Assembly (NCBI RefSeq): GCF_025964975.1
Contig: NZ_JAOPXV010000011.1
Coordinates: forward strand, 1-32,456
DNA: 32,456 bases
Source of the DNA: Nocardioides sp.
Lineage (GTDB): Bacteria; Actinomycetota; Actinomycetes; Propionibacteriales; Nocardioidaceae
Direction of reading: 5' to 3'
Part shown: in pieces, positions 23,197-31,660 of the stretch
Layout: each line of letters opens with the position of its first letter
Numbering within the stretch: position 1 is the first letter of the stretch
Program-made: the position numbers and the translations under genes
Notes under the pieces: model-generated
The model's database searches: none
Seen by the model: the letters and a program-made list of their open reading frames with translations, nothing else
What the model was told of the DNA's origin: nothing

Positions 23197-23307
23197 GTGA
23201 GAACTCACGACTCATCGCAACACATCGGCTCACCGCCGAACACGGTGGACCTGTGCGCGTGGAGGGGCCGGCACTCCGGCCTGCCGACCCCCCGATCCGT
23301 GTGGTGA
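23197..23307 (+). CDS. Small ORF upstream of phoH2, possible PhoAT-like antitoxin
   Basis: 36 codons, GTG start with GGAGG 7 nt upstream and TGA at 23305-23307, 50 bp before the phoH2 start. About 30 of its codons end in G or C and nearly all do after codon 12, like the genes around it. The peptide starts MRTHDSSQHIGSPPNTVDLC and continues with AWRGRHSGLPTPRSVW. In mycobacteria, phoH2 is co-transcribed with a small upstream gene, phoAT, and the pair is reported to act as toxin-antitoxin. I did not recall the phoAT sequence well enough to compare, so homology is not claimed. The rest of 23058-23357 holds three short hairpins (23195-23210, 23231-23247, 23266-23281) that overlap this ORF and no other recognisable element. 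Confidence 0.45.
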   Translation: MRTHDSSQHIGSPPNTVDLCAWRGRHSGLPTPRSVW

Positions 23308-23357
23308 GCTCGGGCGGGCGAGGAGTGTGCGCGCCGTCCGGTGAGGGGTAGTCCACA

Positions 23358-24671
23358 GTGGCCGACAACGCTACGAAGAACCGCACCTATGTCCTCGACA
23401 CCAGCGTGCTGCTGGCGGACCCCGGCGCACTGAAGAAGTTCGCTGAGCACGAAGTCGTCCTCCCGGTCGTGGTGATCACCGAGCTCGAGGGCAAACGGCA
23501 CCACCCCGAGCTGGGGTTCTTCGCCCGCTCCGCGCTGCGCATGCTCGACGGCCTGCGCATCGAGCACGGCCGGCTCGACGAGCCCGTCCCCGTGGGCGAC
23601 GAGGGCGGCACCGTGCGTGTCGAGCTCAACCACACCGACGCCGCATCGCTGCCGTCCGGGTTCCGACTCGGCGACAACGACACCCGCATCCTCGCCGTGG
23701 CGCGCAACCTGGCCAACGAGGGCTACGACGTCACGCTGGTCTCCAAGGACCTCCCGTTGCGGATCAAGGCCTCGGCCGTCGGGCTCGCGGCGGAGGAATA
23801 CCGCGCCGAGACGATCAGCGACTCCGACACGGGCTACACCGGCATGACCGAGCTCGAGGTGAGCTCGACGGAGCTCGACGTGCTCTACGACGAGGGTGTG
23901 CTCGACCTCGAGGCCGGCCGCGACCTGCCGTGCCACAACGGCCTGGTGCTGCTCTCGGAGCGGGGTACGGCGCTGGGCCGGGTCGGTCCGGACAAGCAGG
24001 TGCACCTCGTTCGCGGTGACCGTGAGGCATTCGGCCTCCGGGGCCGGTCCGCCGAGCAGCGCCTGGCGCTGGAGATGCTGCTCGACCCCGACGTCGGCAT
24101 CGTCTCCCTCGGCGGTCGAGCAGGCACCGGCAAGTCGGCGCTCGCGCTGTGCGCCGGCCTCGAGGCGACCCTCGAGCGTGGGCAGCACAAGAAGGTCGTG
24201 GTCTTCCGTCCGCTGTTCGCGGTCGGTGGACAGGAGCTGGGCTACCTCCCCGGCTCCGAGTCGGAGAAGATGAGCCCCTGGGGTCAAGCGGTCTTTGACA
24301 CGCTCGGTGCCCTCACCACGCCCGAGGTGATCGACGAGGTGATGGACCGCGGCATGCTCGAGGTCCTGCCGCTCACGCACATCCGCGGTCGCTCCCTGCA
24401 CGACGCCTTCGTGATCGTCGACGAGGCGCAGTCGCTCGAGCGCAACGTGCTGCTCACGGTGCTCTCGCGCATCGGGGCCGGCTCCAAGGTGGTGCTCACC
24501 CACGACGTCGCCCAGCGGGACAACCTGAGGGTGGGTCGCCACGACGGCATCGTCGCGGTGGTCGACAAGCTCAAGGGACACCCGCTGTTCGCCCACGTCA
24601 CCCTCACCCGCTCCGAGCGGTCGCCCATCGCAGCGCTGGTGACCGAGATGCTGGAGAACGTCGTCCTCTGA
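23358..24671 (+). CDS. phoH2: PhoH2: PIN-domain RNase fused to PhoH ATPase
   Basis: 437 residues. Residues 1-140 are a PIN nuclease domain ([12 protein letters not shown] with D14, [17 protein letters not shown] with E42, [11 protein letters not shown] with D106/D108, [14 protein letters not shown] with D131). Residues 230-437 are a PhoH/RecA-like ATPase: [11 protein letters not shown] (Walker A 253-260), [13 protein letters not shown] (Walker B 351-358), [16 protein letters not shown] and [18 protein letters not shown]. Mycobacterial PhoH2 is reported as an RNA helicase/RNase. GTG 23358 is used because TAG at 23349 closes the frame upstream. It ends at a terminator-like hairpin. Confidence 0.93.
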   Translation: MADNATKNRTYVLDTSVLLADPGALKKFAEHEVVLPVVVITELEGKRHHPELGFFARSALRMLDGLRIEHGRLDEPVPVGDEGGTVRVELNHTDAASLPSGFRLGDNDTRILAVARNLANEGYDVTLVSKDLPLRIKASAVGLAAEEYRAETISDSDTGYTGMTELEVSSTELDVLYDEGVLDLEAGRDLPCHNGLVLLSERGTALGRVGPDKQVHLVRGDREAFGLRGRSAEQRLALEMLLDPDVGIVSLGGRAGTGKSALALCAGLEATLERGQHKKVVVFRPLFAVGGQELGYLPGSESEKMSPWGQAVFDTLGALTTPEVIDEVMDRGMLEVLPLTHIRGRSLHDAFVIVDEAQSLERNVLLTVLSRIGAGSKVVLTHDVAQRDNLRVGRHDGIVAVVDKLKGHPLFAHVTLTRSERSPIAALVTEMLENVVL

Positions 24672-24698
24672 TCGCCTCATCGCTGGCAACGCCGAGCG

Positions 24699-24723
24699 GC
24701 GGCCCGTGCCTCAGACACGGGCC
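24699..24723 (+). terminator. Intrinsic-terminator-like hairpin after phoH2
   Basis: CGGCCCGTG and CACGGGCCG form a perfect 9-bp stem around a 7-nt loop, 28 bp past the phoH2 stop. The following bases (TCTGCGG) are not U-rich, as is common in actinobacteria. Confidence 0.65.
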
Positions 24724-24890
24724 GTCTGCGGTGAGTCTGGTGGGACGCGAGGTCGCTCGCGAGGCGGTTGCACTGTGGCTGGTGGGCCGGATGTGGTCCG
24801 TGAGGCTGTGGCTTCCCATGTGGTTCACAACTTCTCCACAGATTCGGTGTTCGGTTTGCACGCCTCCTTCTGGTCCTGCATGGTGTGCCC

Positions 24891-24907
24891 GTGACCGTTT
24901 CGTGACC
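24891..24907 (+). promoter_or_regulatory. MtrA-box-like direct repeat GTGACC-N5-GTGACC
   Basis: GTGACC-GTTTC-GTGACC is an 11-bp-period direct repeat 143 bp before the transglycosylase start. Direct repeats of GT(A/N)AC(C) at about 10-11 bp are the reported shape of MtrA response-regulator sites in actinobacteria, and MtrA controls cell-wall hydrolases. Assignment is inferred. The 378-bp gap 24672-25049 also holds the phoH2 terminator, a CGCGAG/CTCGCG hairpin at 24745-24760 and the hairpin at 24944-24964; nothing else was recognised. Confidence 0.45.
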
Positions 24908-24943
24908 AACTCCGGCAACACCCCCGCGGGGACCGGCCGAACG

Positions 24944-24964
24944 GTCGGTGCGCTGCGCACCGAC
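24944..24964 (+). other. Hairpin in the transglycosylase leader
   Basis: GTCGGTGCG and CGCACCGAC form a perfect 9-bp stem around CTG, 85 bp before the GTG at 25050. It may be an mRNA leader structure; no U-tract follows. Confidence 0.5.
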
Positions 24965-25049
24965 AGCCGTTCACGGCATCACTGGTAGGACCAGGCAAGC
25001 GCGCGCTGCACCACGTTCCCCCGTCGTCGACCCCCTCTGAGACCTCCCT

Positions 25050-25706
25050 GTGACGAAGTCTGACAAGTACGTCCCGAAGCACCGGGCTCCCGGCAAGCAC
25101 AAAGCTGTCAGGACCGCCCCCCGACAAGCACTGCGCACCTCCCTCCTGCTCACCGGTGTGGCCGCTGCCGCCACCGGCGTGGCAGTCTCCAACGGCATCC
25201 TCGGTGCCCCGTCCGGGACCACCACCGCCGACCTCTCGGCCGCCGCGGCACAGGGTGCGGACACGATCGAGAAGAACGGCCTGCTGGAGCGCCGGGCGCA
25301 GACCGGACTCGTCTCCCGCTCGGACCGTCGCGGCACCACGGACGCCCGCAAGGTCGCCGCGCTGTCAGCCGGCAACGGCCCGGCGATCACCCGCACCGAG
25401 GACCTGTCGACCGCTGACCCGCGTGACATCGCCCGGGCCCTGCTGCCCGAGTTCGGCTTCGACGACTCCCAGTTCTCCTGCCTCGACTCCCTCTACGTCT
25501 CGGAGTCCGACTGGCGCGTCGACGCCGACAACCCCACGTCCTCGGCCTACGGCATCCCCCAGGCGCTCACCCAGCTCCACGACCTGCCGGCCGACTACAT
25601 GACCTCGGCCGAGTCGCAGATCCGCTGGGGCCTGGGCTACATCCAGGACACCTACGGCACGCCCTGCAGCGCGTGGTCGTTCAAGGCCGCCAACGGCTGG
25701 TACTGA
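25050..25706 (+). CDS. Secreted lytic transglycosylase-like protein
   Basis: 218 residues. A basic start (KYVPKHRAPGKHKAVRTAPR) leads into one hydrophobic segment (LLLTGVAAAATGVAV), a signal peptide or N-terminal anchor. An Ala/Ser/Thr-rich linker follows to about residue 130. The C-terminal 85 residues are SLT-like: LYVSESDWRVDADNPTSSAY (E154 is the likely catalytic acid), GIPQALTQLHDLP, SQIRWGLGYIQDTYGTPCSA and a final NGWY, the usual end of this actinobacterial group. It would cleave glycan strands of peptidoglycan outside the membrane. GTG start 25050 has CCTCCCT rather than a strong Shine-Dalgarno upstream. Possible MtrA control is noted above. Confidence 0.87.
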   Translation: MTKSDKYVPKHRAPGKHKAVRTAPRQALRTSLLLTGVAAAATGVAVSNGILGAPSGTTTADLSAAAAQGADTIEKNGLLERRAQTGLVSRSDRRGTTDARKVAALSAGNGPAITRTEDLSTADPRDIARALLPEFGFDDSQFSCLDSLYVSESDWRVDADNPTSSAYGIPQALTQLHDLPADYMTSAESQIRWGLGYIQDTYGTPCSAWSFKAANGWY

Positions 25707-25764
25707 GGTCCGAGCACGATCTGCTCCATGGGCCTGACCGGCGGATCTGACCAGCGGGGTCAGC

Positions 25765-26469
25765 TCAGCGCGCCTCGAACACCGTGACGTGCCCGGCGTA
25801 CTCACGCTCGCCCTCGAAGAAGGGCAGCTCGCCGGCGCCGGGGGCGGAGTCGAGATAGGCCTGCGCTGTGGCGTGGTCCGGAAAGACCGCGCGGGTCTCG
25901 AGGTCGTGGCGGCGGACGTCGGCGAAGCGCCGGCGCAGGACGGACTCGCCGGTCTCGCTGCTGAACTGGGTGATCTCGCGTGTCTTCCCGGCTTCGATGC
26001 GGAGCTCGGCGAGGTGGTCGTTGCCGTTGGTGACGGCCACGAACGTGCCACCCGGGCGCAGCACGCGGCGGACCTCGTTGAGGGCACGCTCGAGGTCACG
26101 GACGTGGTAGAGCATCCACCCGGCGAAGACCACGTCGAAGGACGCGTCCTCGAAGGGCAGGTAGCAGATGTCGGCCTCCCGGGCGTCGACGCCGCGGGCG
26201 GCGGTCATCTCGACGAAGCGCGGCGAGAAGTCGACGGCGACGAGGGTGACGCCGGGGAGCGCGTTGATCTGCTCGGCCATCACTCCGGTGCCGCAACCCA
26301 CCTCGAGGACGTGGGCGTCGCCCACCAGCGCCCGGTCGATCGCGCGCAGGGCCTCGGTGGCCGGGTCGAGACCGTCGGTGGTCGGCTGCCACACGGCTCG
26401 GCGGGTCTCCAGGTTGGTCTCGGTCGCATACTGCTCGCGGACGTAGTCCGGGTCGTTCAGCTGGCTCAT
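25765..26469 (-). CDS. Class I SAM-dependent methyltransferase
   Basis: 234 residues. [19 protein letters not shown] (motif I), [39 protein letters not shown] and [18 protein letters not shown] give the complete Methyltransf_11-type core. The C-terminal 80 residues ([28 protein letters not shown]) are a lid typical of small-molecule methyltransferases; substrate unknown. The ATG 26469 overlaps the fumC stop by 4 bp, so translation is coupled. It ends the fumarase gene series. Confidence 0.85.
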   Translation of the reverse strand: MSQLNDPDYVREQYATETNLETRRAVWQPTTDGLDPATEALRAIDRALVGDAHVLEVGCGTGVMAEQINALPGVTLVAVDFSPRFVEMTAARGVDAREADICYLPFEDASFDVVFAGWMLYHVRDLERALNEVRRVLRPGGTFVAVTNGNDHLAELRIEAGKTREITQFSSETGESVLRRRFADVRRHDLETRAVFPDHATAQAYLDSAPGAGELPFFEGEREYAGHVTVFEAR

Positions 26470-27860
26470 GGGTAGGTCATCCGTTCCACGTCGAGGGCGG
26501 CGTCGAGCTCCTGCTCGGTGAGGACGCCGCGTTCGACGTACCCCAGGGCCAGCACCGTCTCACGGATGGTCCTGCCGTCCTTCAACGCCTCTTTGGCGAC
26601 CTTGGCGGCCTCCTCGTAGCCGAGGTGCTTGTTGAGCGGCGTCACCACGCTGGGGGAGGACTCGGCATAGGTGCGCATCCGGTCCGCGTCGGCGGTGATG
26701 CCGTCGACACAGCGGTGGGCCAGCAGCGTCGTCGACGTGGACAGGATCCGGATCGACTCGAGCAGGTTGCGGGCGATGACCGGCATCTGCACGTTGAGCT
26801 CGAAGTTGCCGCTGGCTCCCGCCCACGCGACCGCGGCGTCGTTGCCGATCACCTGGGCGCAGACCATGAGCGTGGCCTCGGGCAGCACCGGGTTGACCTT
26901 GCCCGGCATGATGCTGGATCCCGGCTGGAGGTCAGGCAGGTGGATCTCCGCGAGTCCGGTCGTCGGGCCCGAGGACATCCACCGCAGGTCGTTGCAGATC
27001 TTGGTGATGCCCACGGCGATGGTCCGCAGCACACCGGAGAGCTCGACCAGCGAGTCGCGCGTGCCCTGCGCCTCGAAGTGGTCGCGCGCCTCGGTGAAGT
27101 CCTGCCCGGTCGCTTCCGAGAGTGCCTCGATGACGGCGGCCGCGAAGCCGGGTGGAGTGTTGATCCCGGTGCCGACCGCCGTGCCGCCGAGCGGGAGCTC
27201 CCGGACCCGGGGGAGTACGGCGCCGAGTCGCTCACCGGCGTAGGCCAGCGTTGCGGCGTACCCCCCGAACTCCTGGCCGAGCATCACCGGGGTGGCGTCC
27301 ATCAGGTGCGTCCGGCCTGCCTTCACCAGCCCCTTGAACTCGTCGGCCTTCGCCTCCAGCGAGCCCTGGAGCGTCGCGAGGGCAGGCAGCAGGTCCTTCA
27401 CCACGGCCAGGGTGGCGGCGACGTGGATGGAGGTCGGGAAGGTGTCGTTGCTGCTCTGGGAGGCGTTGACGTGGTCATTGGGGTGGACGTCCACGCCGGC
27501 CTTGGCCGCGAGGGAGGCGAGCACCTCGTTGGTGTTCATGTTGGAGCTGGTGCCCGACCCCGTCTGGAAGACGTCCAGCGGGAAGTGGCTGTCGTGCTCG
27601 CCACCAGCCACTGCCGCGGCGGCCTCCCCGATCGCGGCCGACTGCTCCGGCGTCACCACGCCCAGGTCGCCGTTCGCGCGCGCCGCCGCCGCCTTGACCA
27701 GGGCGAGCGCCTGGATGTGTCGCCGCTCGAGGGTGGCGCCGCTGATCGGGAAGTTCTCGATCGCGCGCTGGGTCTGCGCTCGCCAGAGGGCGTCGATCGG
27801 GACTTCGACGTCGCCCATGGAGTCGTGCTCGGTCCGGGTGCCTGCGTTCGTCTCGCTCAC
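26466..27860 (-). CDS. fumC: Class II fumarate hydratase
   Basis: 464 residues, full FumC length. The fumarase/aspartase signature [16 protein letters not shown] is present with the catalytic serine in the flexible loop; [16 protein letters not shown] and [17 protein letters not shown] bind substrate, and [20 protein letters not shown] carries the general acid region. It converts fumarate to malate in the citric acid cycle without an iron-sulfur cluster. GTG at 27860 has a TAACGT box 7 nt upstream, so it probably has its own leaderless promoter within the series. A class I fumarase is encoded two genes upstream. Confidence 0.95.
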   Translation of the reverse strand: MSETNAGTRTEHDSMGDVEVPIDALWRAQTQRAIENFPISGATLERRHIQALALVKAAAARANGDLGVVTPEQSAAIGEAAAAVAGGEHDSHFPLDVFQTGSGTSSNMNTNEVLASLAAKAGVDVHPNDHVNASQSSNDTFPTSIHVAATLAVVKDLLPALATLQGSLEAKADEFKGLVKAGRTHLMDATPVMLGQEFGGYAATLAYAGERLGAVLPRVRELPLGGTAVGTGINTPPGFAAAVIEALSEATGQDFTEARDHFEAQGTRDSLVELSGVLRTIAVGITKICNDLRWMSSGPTTGLAEIHLPDLQPGSSIMPGKVNPVLPEATLMVCAQVIGNDAAVAWAGASGNFELNVQMPVIARNLLESIRILSTSTTLLAHRCVDGITADADRMRTYAESSPSVVTPLNKHLGYEEAAKVAKEALKDGRTIRETVLALGYVERGVLTEQELDAALDVERMTYP

Positions 27861-27867
27861 CTGCTCG

Positions 27868-27873
27868 ACGTTA
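27868..27873 (-). promoter_or_regulatory. -10 box TAACGT of fumC
   Basis: On the minus strand TAACGT ends 7 nt before the GTG at 27860, in the 52-bp gap after the spermidine-synthase-like gene. Confidence 0.45.
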
Positions 27874-27912
27874 CTCGCGCGCGCCACCCCCCGAGAGGTG
27901 TGCTGCGGAGGC

Positions 27913-28611
27913 TCAGCGACGTGCGAGGAAGAGGTGATAGGTCTCCGGTCGCTCCTGCAGCAGGACGTCATGCACCTGCTCGTCGGCCTCCCCGAACACT
28001 GTGCGCATCGCGTCGAGGAGCTCGGGTGCCGCAGCGGCCGACCAGACCACCAGGACGCCGTCGGGGTTGAGGAGGTCGCGGCAGCGTGCGAGGAAGTCCG
28101 GCTCGTAGATGCGCTCGTTGGCCTCGTTGACGAGGTAGCCCGGACCGTTGTCCACGTCGAGCAGGATCAGGTCGTACGTCGAGCGTGCCTCCTCGATAGC
28201 CATCGAGATGTCGGCGTTGACGATCCTGACCCGCTGGTCGGCCAGGATGGCGCGTCCCTGCGGGACGGTGCCGTCGCGCATCCACCCGATGAGTGCGTCC
28301 TCGATCTCGACCACGGTCACCTGCTCCACCCGCGGGTCGGCCAGCACGCGATGCGTGGTGAAGCCGAGTCCGAGCCCGCCGACGACGACGTCGCGGGGGT
28401 CGGCGACGAGCTCCAGTGCTGCTGCGGCGAGGGCGATCTCGCTGCTGGTCTCGTGGGTGTCCATGACGAAGATGCCGTTGACCCGGAGCTCGAACACATC
28501 GGCTCCGAGCTCGTTGGTCCGGCGCCGGAGCACCACCTCGCCGCGCTCGGACTGCGAGCGCGCGATCTCCACGATCTCCACGATGTCCCTGTCCCTGTCC
28601 ATGTCGGCCAT
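27913..28611 (-). CDS. Spermidine-synthase-like methyltransferase-fold protein
   Basis: 232 residues. The polyamine-synthase shape is present: [19 protein letters not shown] as N-terminal strand, [18 protein letters not shown] (nucleotide loop, G-G-L-G-L-G instead of G-G-G-D-G), [34 protein letters not shown] and [20 protein letters not shown]. The D-x-D-N-G-P keeps an acidic pair at the catalytic position. Whether it makes polyamines is doubtful: members with this altered glycine loop often have other aminopropyl or methyl transfer roles. It sits 16 bp after the class I fumarase and 52 bp before fumC. Confidence 0.78.
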   Translation of the reverse strand: MADMDRDRDIVEIVEIARSQSERGEVVLRRRTNELGADVFELRVNGIFVMDTHETSSEIALAAAALELVADPRDVVVGGLGLGFTTHRVLADPRVEQVTVVEIEDALIGWMRDGTVPQGRAILADQRVRIVNADISMAIEEARSTYDLILLDVDNGPGYLVNEANERIYEPDFLARCRDLLNPDGVLVVWSAAAAPELLDAMRTVFGEADEQVHDVLLQERPETYHLFLARR

Positions 28612-28627
28612 GAAGCACCTCCGCCCG

Positions 28628-30325
28628 CTACTGCGCGGAGCGCACCCGGATGCCCGACAGCGGCACGTCGACGGCGCCCGAGGGGTCGGTGAAGAAGTCG
28701 TTGCCCTTGTCGTCCACGACGATGAACGCGGGGAAGTCCTCGACCTCGATCTTCCACACCGCCTCCATGCCGAGCTCTTCGTATTCCAGCACCGACACCG
28801 AGGTGATGCAGTCCTGGGCCAGCCGCGCGGCGGGTCCGCCGATGGAGCCGAGGTAGAACCCGCCGTGCGTGTGGCACGCCTCGGTGACCTGCTTGGACCG
28901 GTTGCCCTTCGCGAGCATCACCTTCGAGCCACCCGCGGCCTGGAACTGCTCGACGTAGGAGTCCATGCGACCCGCCGTCGTGGGGCCGAACGACCCCGAG
29001 GACATGCCGACCGGCGTCTTGGCCGGCCCGGCGTAGTAGACCGGGTGGTCACGGAGGTAGGACGGCATCTCCTCGCCCGCGTCGAGGCGCTCCTTGATCT
29101 TGGCGTGGGCGATGTCGCGCGCCACGACCAGCGGGCCGGTCAGGGAGAGACGGGTCTTGACCCGGTGCTTCGACAGCTCGGCCAGGATCGCGTCCATCGG
29201 CTGGTTGAGGTCGATCCTGACGACCTCGCCCGAGGCGATCTCGTCCGAGACGCCAGCACTGGGCATGTAGTGGGCCGGATCGGTCTCGAGCTGCTCCAGG
29301 AAGACGCCCTCGGCGGTGATCTTGCCCAACGCCTGGCGGTCGGCCGAGCACGAGACGGCGATCGCGACCGGGCAGGACGCGCCGTGACGGGGGAGCCGGA
29401 CGACCCGGACGTCATGGCAGAAGTACTTCCCACCGAACTGGGCGCCGATGCCGAAGGACTGGGTCAGCTTGAAGACCTCCTGCTCCATCTCCAGGTCCCG
29501 GAAGCCGTTGGCGCTCATCGACCCGGTCGTCGGCAGGTCGTCGAGGTAGTGGGCGGACGCGTACTTCGCGGTTTTGAGCGCGTACTCCGCGCTCGTCCCG
29601 CCGATGACGACGGCGAGGTGGTACGGCGGGCACGCGGCGGTGCCGAGGGACCGGATCTTCTCGTCGAGGTAGGACAGCAACCGGGTCGGATTGAGGATCG
29701 CCTTCGTCTCCTGGAACAGGAACGACTTGTTGGCCGAGCCACCGCCCTTGGCCATGAAGAGGAACTTGTACTCGGGGGTCCCGTTCTCCGTCGGCATCGA
29801 GTACAGCTCGACCTGTGCCGGCAGGTTGGTGCCGGTGTTCGTCTCCTCGAACATCGTCAGCGGAGCGAGCTGGGAGTAGCGCAGGTTGAGCGTGGTGTAG
29901 GCGTCCTTGACCCCGGCGTTGATGGCCTCGGCGTCGTTGCTGCCGGTCAGGACCCCCTCTGATTTCTTGCCCATCACGATCGCGGTGCCGGTGTCCTGGC
30001 ACATCGGCAGCACGCCGCCGGCTGAGATGTTGACGTTCTTGAGCAGGTCGAGGGCGACGAAGCGGTCGTTGCCCGACGACTCGGGGTCGTCGATGATCCG
30101 GCGCAGCTGTGCGAGGTGGGCGGGTCGAAGGTAGTGGCTGATGTCGTGCATCGCCTCGGCGGTGAGGCGGCGGATCGCCTCGGGATCGACCCGGAGGAAG
30201 GTCTGGCCGTCCGCCTCGAAGGTGCTGACCCCCTCGGTGGTCACCAGCCGGTACGGCGTCGAGTCGGTGCCGTTCGATCCGTGGCTGGGGAGGATGTCGG
30301 TGTAAGCGGTCTCAGCGTCGATCAC
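28628..30325 (-). CDS. fumA: Class I fumarate hydratase (iron-sulfur)
   Basis: 565 residues, the fused alpha+beta form like E. coli FumA/FumB. N-terminal part: C109 in [13 protein letters not shown]232 in [15 protein letters not shown] and C318 in [11 protein letters not shown] correspond to the three cluster cysteines of E. coli FumA (C105, C224, C318). C-terminal part: [38 protein letters not shown] and [20 protein letters not shown]. It hydrates fumarate to malate with an oxygen-sensitive [4Fe-4S] cluster. Start GTG 30325 has TAGGCT 8 nt upstream. FumC in the same gene series would give an oxygen- and iron-insensitive backup. The symbol is by family. Confidence 0.93.
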   Translation of the reverse strand: MIDAETAYTDILPSHGSNGTDSTPYRLVTTEGVSTFEADGQTFLRVDPEAIRRLTAEAMHDISHYLRPAHLAQLRRIIDDPESSGNDRFVALDLLKNVNISAGGVLPMCQDTGTAIVMGKKSEGVLTGSNDAEAINAGVKDAYTTLNLRYSQLAPLTMFEETNTGTNLPAQVELYSMPTENGTPEYKFLFMAKGGGSANKSFLFQETKAILNPTRLLSYLDEKIRSLGTAACPPYHLAVVIGGTSAEYALKTAKYASAHYLDDLPTTGSMSANGFRDLEMEQEVFKLTQSFGIGAQFGGKYFCHDVRVVRLPRHGASCPVAIAVSCSADRQALGKITAEGVFLEQLETDPAHYMPSAGVSDEIASGEVVRIDLNQPMDAILAELSKHRVKTRLSLTGPLVVARDIAHAKIKERLDAGEEMPSYLRDHPVYYAGPAKTPVGMSSGSFGPTTAGRMDSYVEQFQAAGGSKVMLAKGNRSKQVTEACHTHGGFYLGSIGGPAARLAQDCITSVSVLEYEELGMEAVWKIEVEDFPAFIVVDDKGNDFFTDPSGAVDVPLSGIRVRSAQ

Positions 30326-30333
30326 AACCGCTG

Positions 30334-30339
30334 AGCCTA
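30334..30339 (-). promoter_or_regulatory. -10 box TAGGCT of the class I fumarase gene
   Basis: On the minus strand TAGGCT ends 8 nt before the GTG at 30325, one base longer than the other leaderless boxes. Confidence 0.4.
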
Positions 30340-30406
30340 ACGCGGGCGGATGCCGGCCGGGCACGAGGCACAATCGGTGAGCAGGACGACCGAAGGGACA
30401 CGCGAC

Positions 30407-31025
30407 GTGGGCGCAAGGGCGGCACGGCGGCGGGGCGCGCGGTCCACCGACATCGTGGTCGCCTTCCTGACCGCGACGGTGGTGCTGGTCATGACCGCGT
30501 GCACGGCACCCGGCTCGAGACCAGGACGGCCTCGCGATCGTCTACCTGCACTGGGGACGCGAGTACCAGTCGTGCCCCACCCTGCAGCAGCGCACGCTCT
30601 CCCGACTTCTCGCCGAGGCCGGTGTCGACGTGGTCCTCGGCAGTCATGCGCACGTGGTCGGGGGTTCCGGGTGGTCGGGCGAGACCTACGTGAGCTACGG
30701 CCTCGGCAACTTCGTCTGGTACCACGACCGGCAGCCCGACACGGGAGTGCTGACCCTGCGCCTGGACGCCGACGGCGTCGTCGACCCGCCGCCCGGCCCG
30801 ATCAGGTCGGGCGAGCTGCCGGTCCTGGCGCTGGCCCGGCTGGGCTGGCGGTGGGGCGGGCAGTGGGTCACCGCCCAGGACTACCAGCACGTCGCGGCGC
30901 AGGACTTCAGGCGGCTCGCCGGTCGGTGGGGTGAGCCCATGGGTGGTGAGCTGGAGAACCGCAACGCGGCGGGGGACCCGAGCCGCATGCGTAATCTCGG
31001 ACGCCGACCGGCACCAGGTGGCTGA
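30407..31025 (+). pseudogene. CapA-family lipoprotein gene with internal deletion
   Basis: The front (30407 to about 30524) encodes a basic start, a hydrophobic segment ([17 protein letters not shown], a plausible lipobox cysteine) and TAPGSRPG. The frame is then lost and the text resumes in another frame as [60 protein letters not shown]. These are the last third of CapA / poly-gamma-glutamate-synthesis-like metallophosphatases, with the H-W-G and G-S-H-A-H metal motifs. About 200 central residues, including the G-D and N-H motifs, are missing at the joint near 30525, so the enzyme would be dead. The 3' end runs into the DUF1707 gene with no clear family stop. GTG 30407 has GAAGGGA upstream. 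Confidence 0.7.
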
Positions 31026-31593
31026 GCTCCTGCGGACCGCGGCAGGCGCCGGTCGTCTCGACCTGGACGAGCTCGACGAACGTCTCGAGCAGGCCTTTGC
31101 CGCCAAGACCTACGCCGACCTGGTCCAGATCACCGCCGACCTGCACCCCGTGGCACCCGTCACGAGCTCGCTCCAGCCCAGGAACGTCTCCGGCTCGCCC
31201 GCCGTCATGACCGGTCACACCAGCTCGACGGCGATCATGGGCGACTGCAAGCGCCGCGGCGCGTGGCACGTGCCGGAGAGTCATGCCGCCTTCGCCCTGA
31301 TGGGCAGCGTGCTCATCGACCTGCGCGAGGCGAGCCTCTCCAGCTACGTCACCACGATCAACGCCAGCGCGATCATGGGCGACGTCAAGGTGGTGGTGCC
31401 GTCCCACGTCAACGTCGTGGTGGACGGCACTGCGATCATGGGCGACTACGGCCACGGCAAGGACAAGGTGGCCGCCGACATCGGTCCCGACTCCCCGACG
31501 ATCCGCGTCCGGGGGCTGGCCCTGATGGGCAGCGTCACCGTGACCCGACTGTTACCTCCCGGGACGCCGAAGAAGATCATCGGCACCTACTAG
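30931..31593 (+). CDS. DUF1707 domain / LiaF-like cell-envelope-response protein
   Basis: Residues of the DUF1707 domain begin at 30991: VISDADRHQVAELLRTAAG, RLDLDELDERLEQAFAAKTY, ADLVQITADLHP. The second half is a LiaF/YvqF C-terminal-type beta-helix with spaced repeats of A-I-M-G-D and A-L-M-G-S (about five rungs). Such proteins are thought to act in envelope-stress sensing, though this one has no membrane helix. The start is unsettled: an ATG at 30987 fits the family N-terminus (M-R-V-x-D-A-D-R) but is one base out of frame, as if a G were lost at ATGCG-TA. In-frame GTG codons are at 30931, 30943 and 30946, and the longest is given. Confidence 0.75.
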   Translation: MSPWVVSWRTATRRGTRAACVISDADRHQVAELLRTAAGAGRLDLDELDERLEQAFAAKTYADLVQITADLHPVAPVTSSLQPRNVSGSPAVMTGHTSSTAIMGDCKRRGAWHVPESHAAFALMGSVLIDLREASLSSYVTTINASAIMGDVKVVVPSHVNVVVDGTAIMGDYGHGKDKVAADIGPDSPTIRVRGLALMGSVTVTRLLPPGTPKKIIGTY

Positions 31594-31599
31594 CACGCA

Positions 31600-31640
31600 C
31601 AGCAACGGCGCCGGTCCCCATGGGATCGGCGCCGTTGCTG
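31600..31640. terminator. Strong hairpin terminator between convergent genes
   Basis: Arms 31600-31618 and 31622-31640 pair over 19 bp with one G-U and a CAT loop; the outer 14 bp are perfect. It lies 7 bp past the DUF1707 stop and 21 bp before the stop of the convergent ABC ATPase gene, so it can serve both. Confidence 0.85.
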
Positions 31641-31660
31641 GTCTGGTCGAGCTGGCCGGC

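Noticed and set aside
23205..24689. 494-codon minus-strand open frame opposite phoH2
   Set aside because: PIN and PhoH motifs on the plus strand are complete; the antisense peptide shows no family motif.
24826..24846. DnaA box (TTCTCCACA)
   Set aside because: A single site one base off consensus, with no cluster and no dnaA or origin-like context.
24724..25049. c-di-AMP (ydaO-type) riboswitch ahead of the transglycosylase
   Set aside because: Such riboswitches do precede cell-wall hydrolases in actinobacteria, but the conserved GGGGTGAATC and closing segments were not found.
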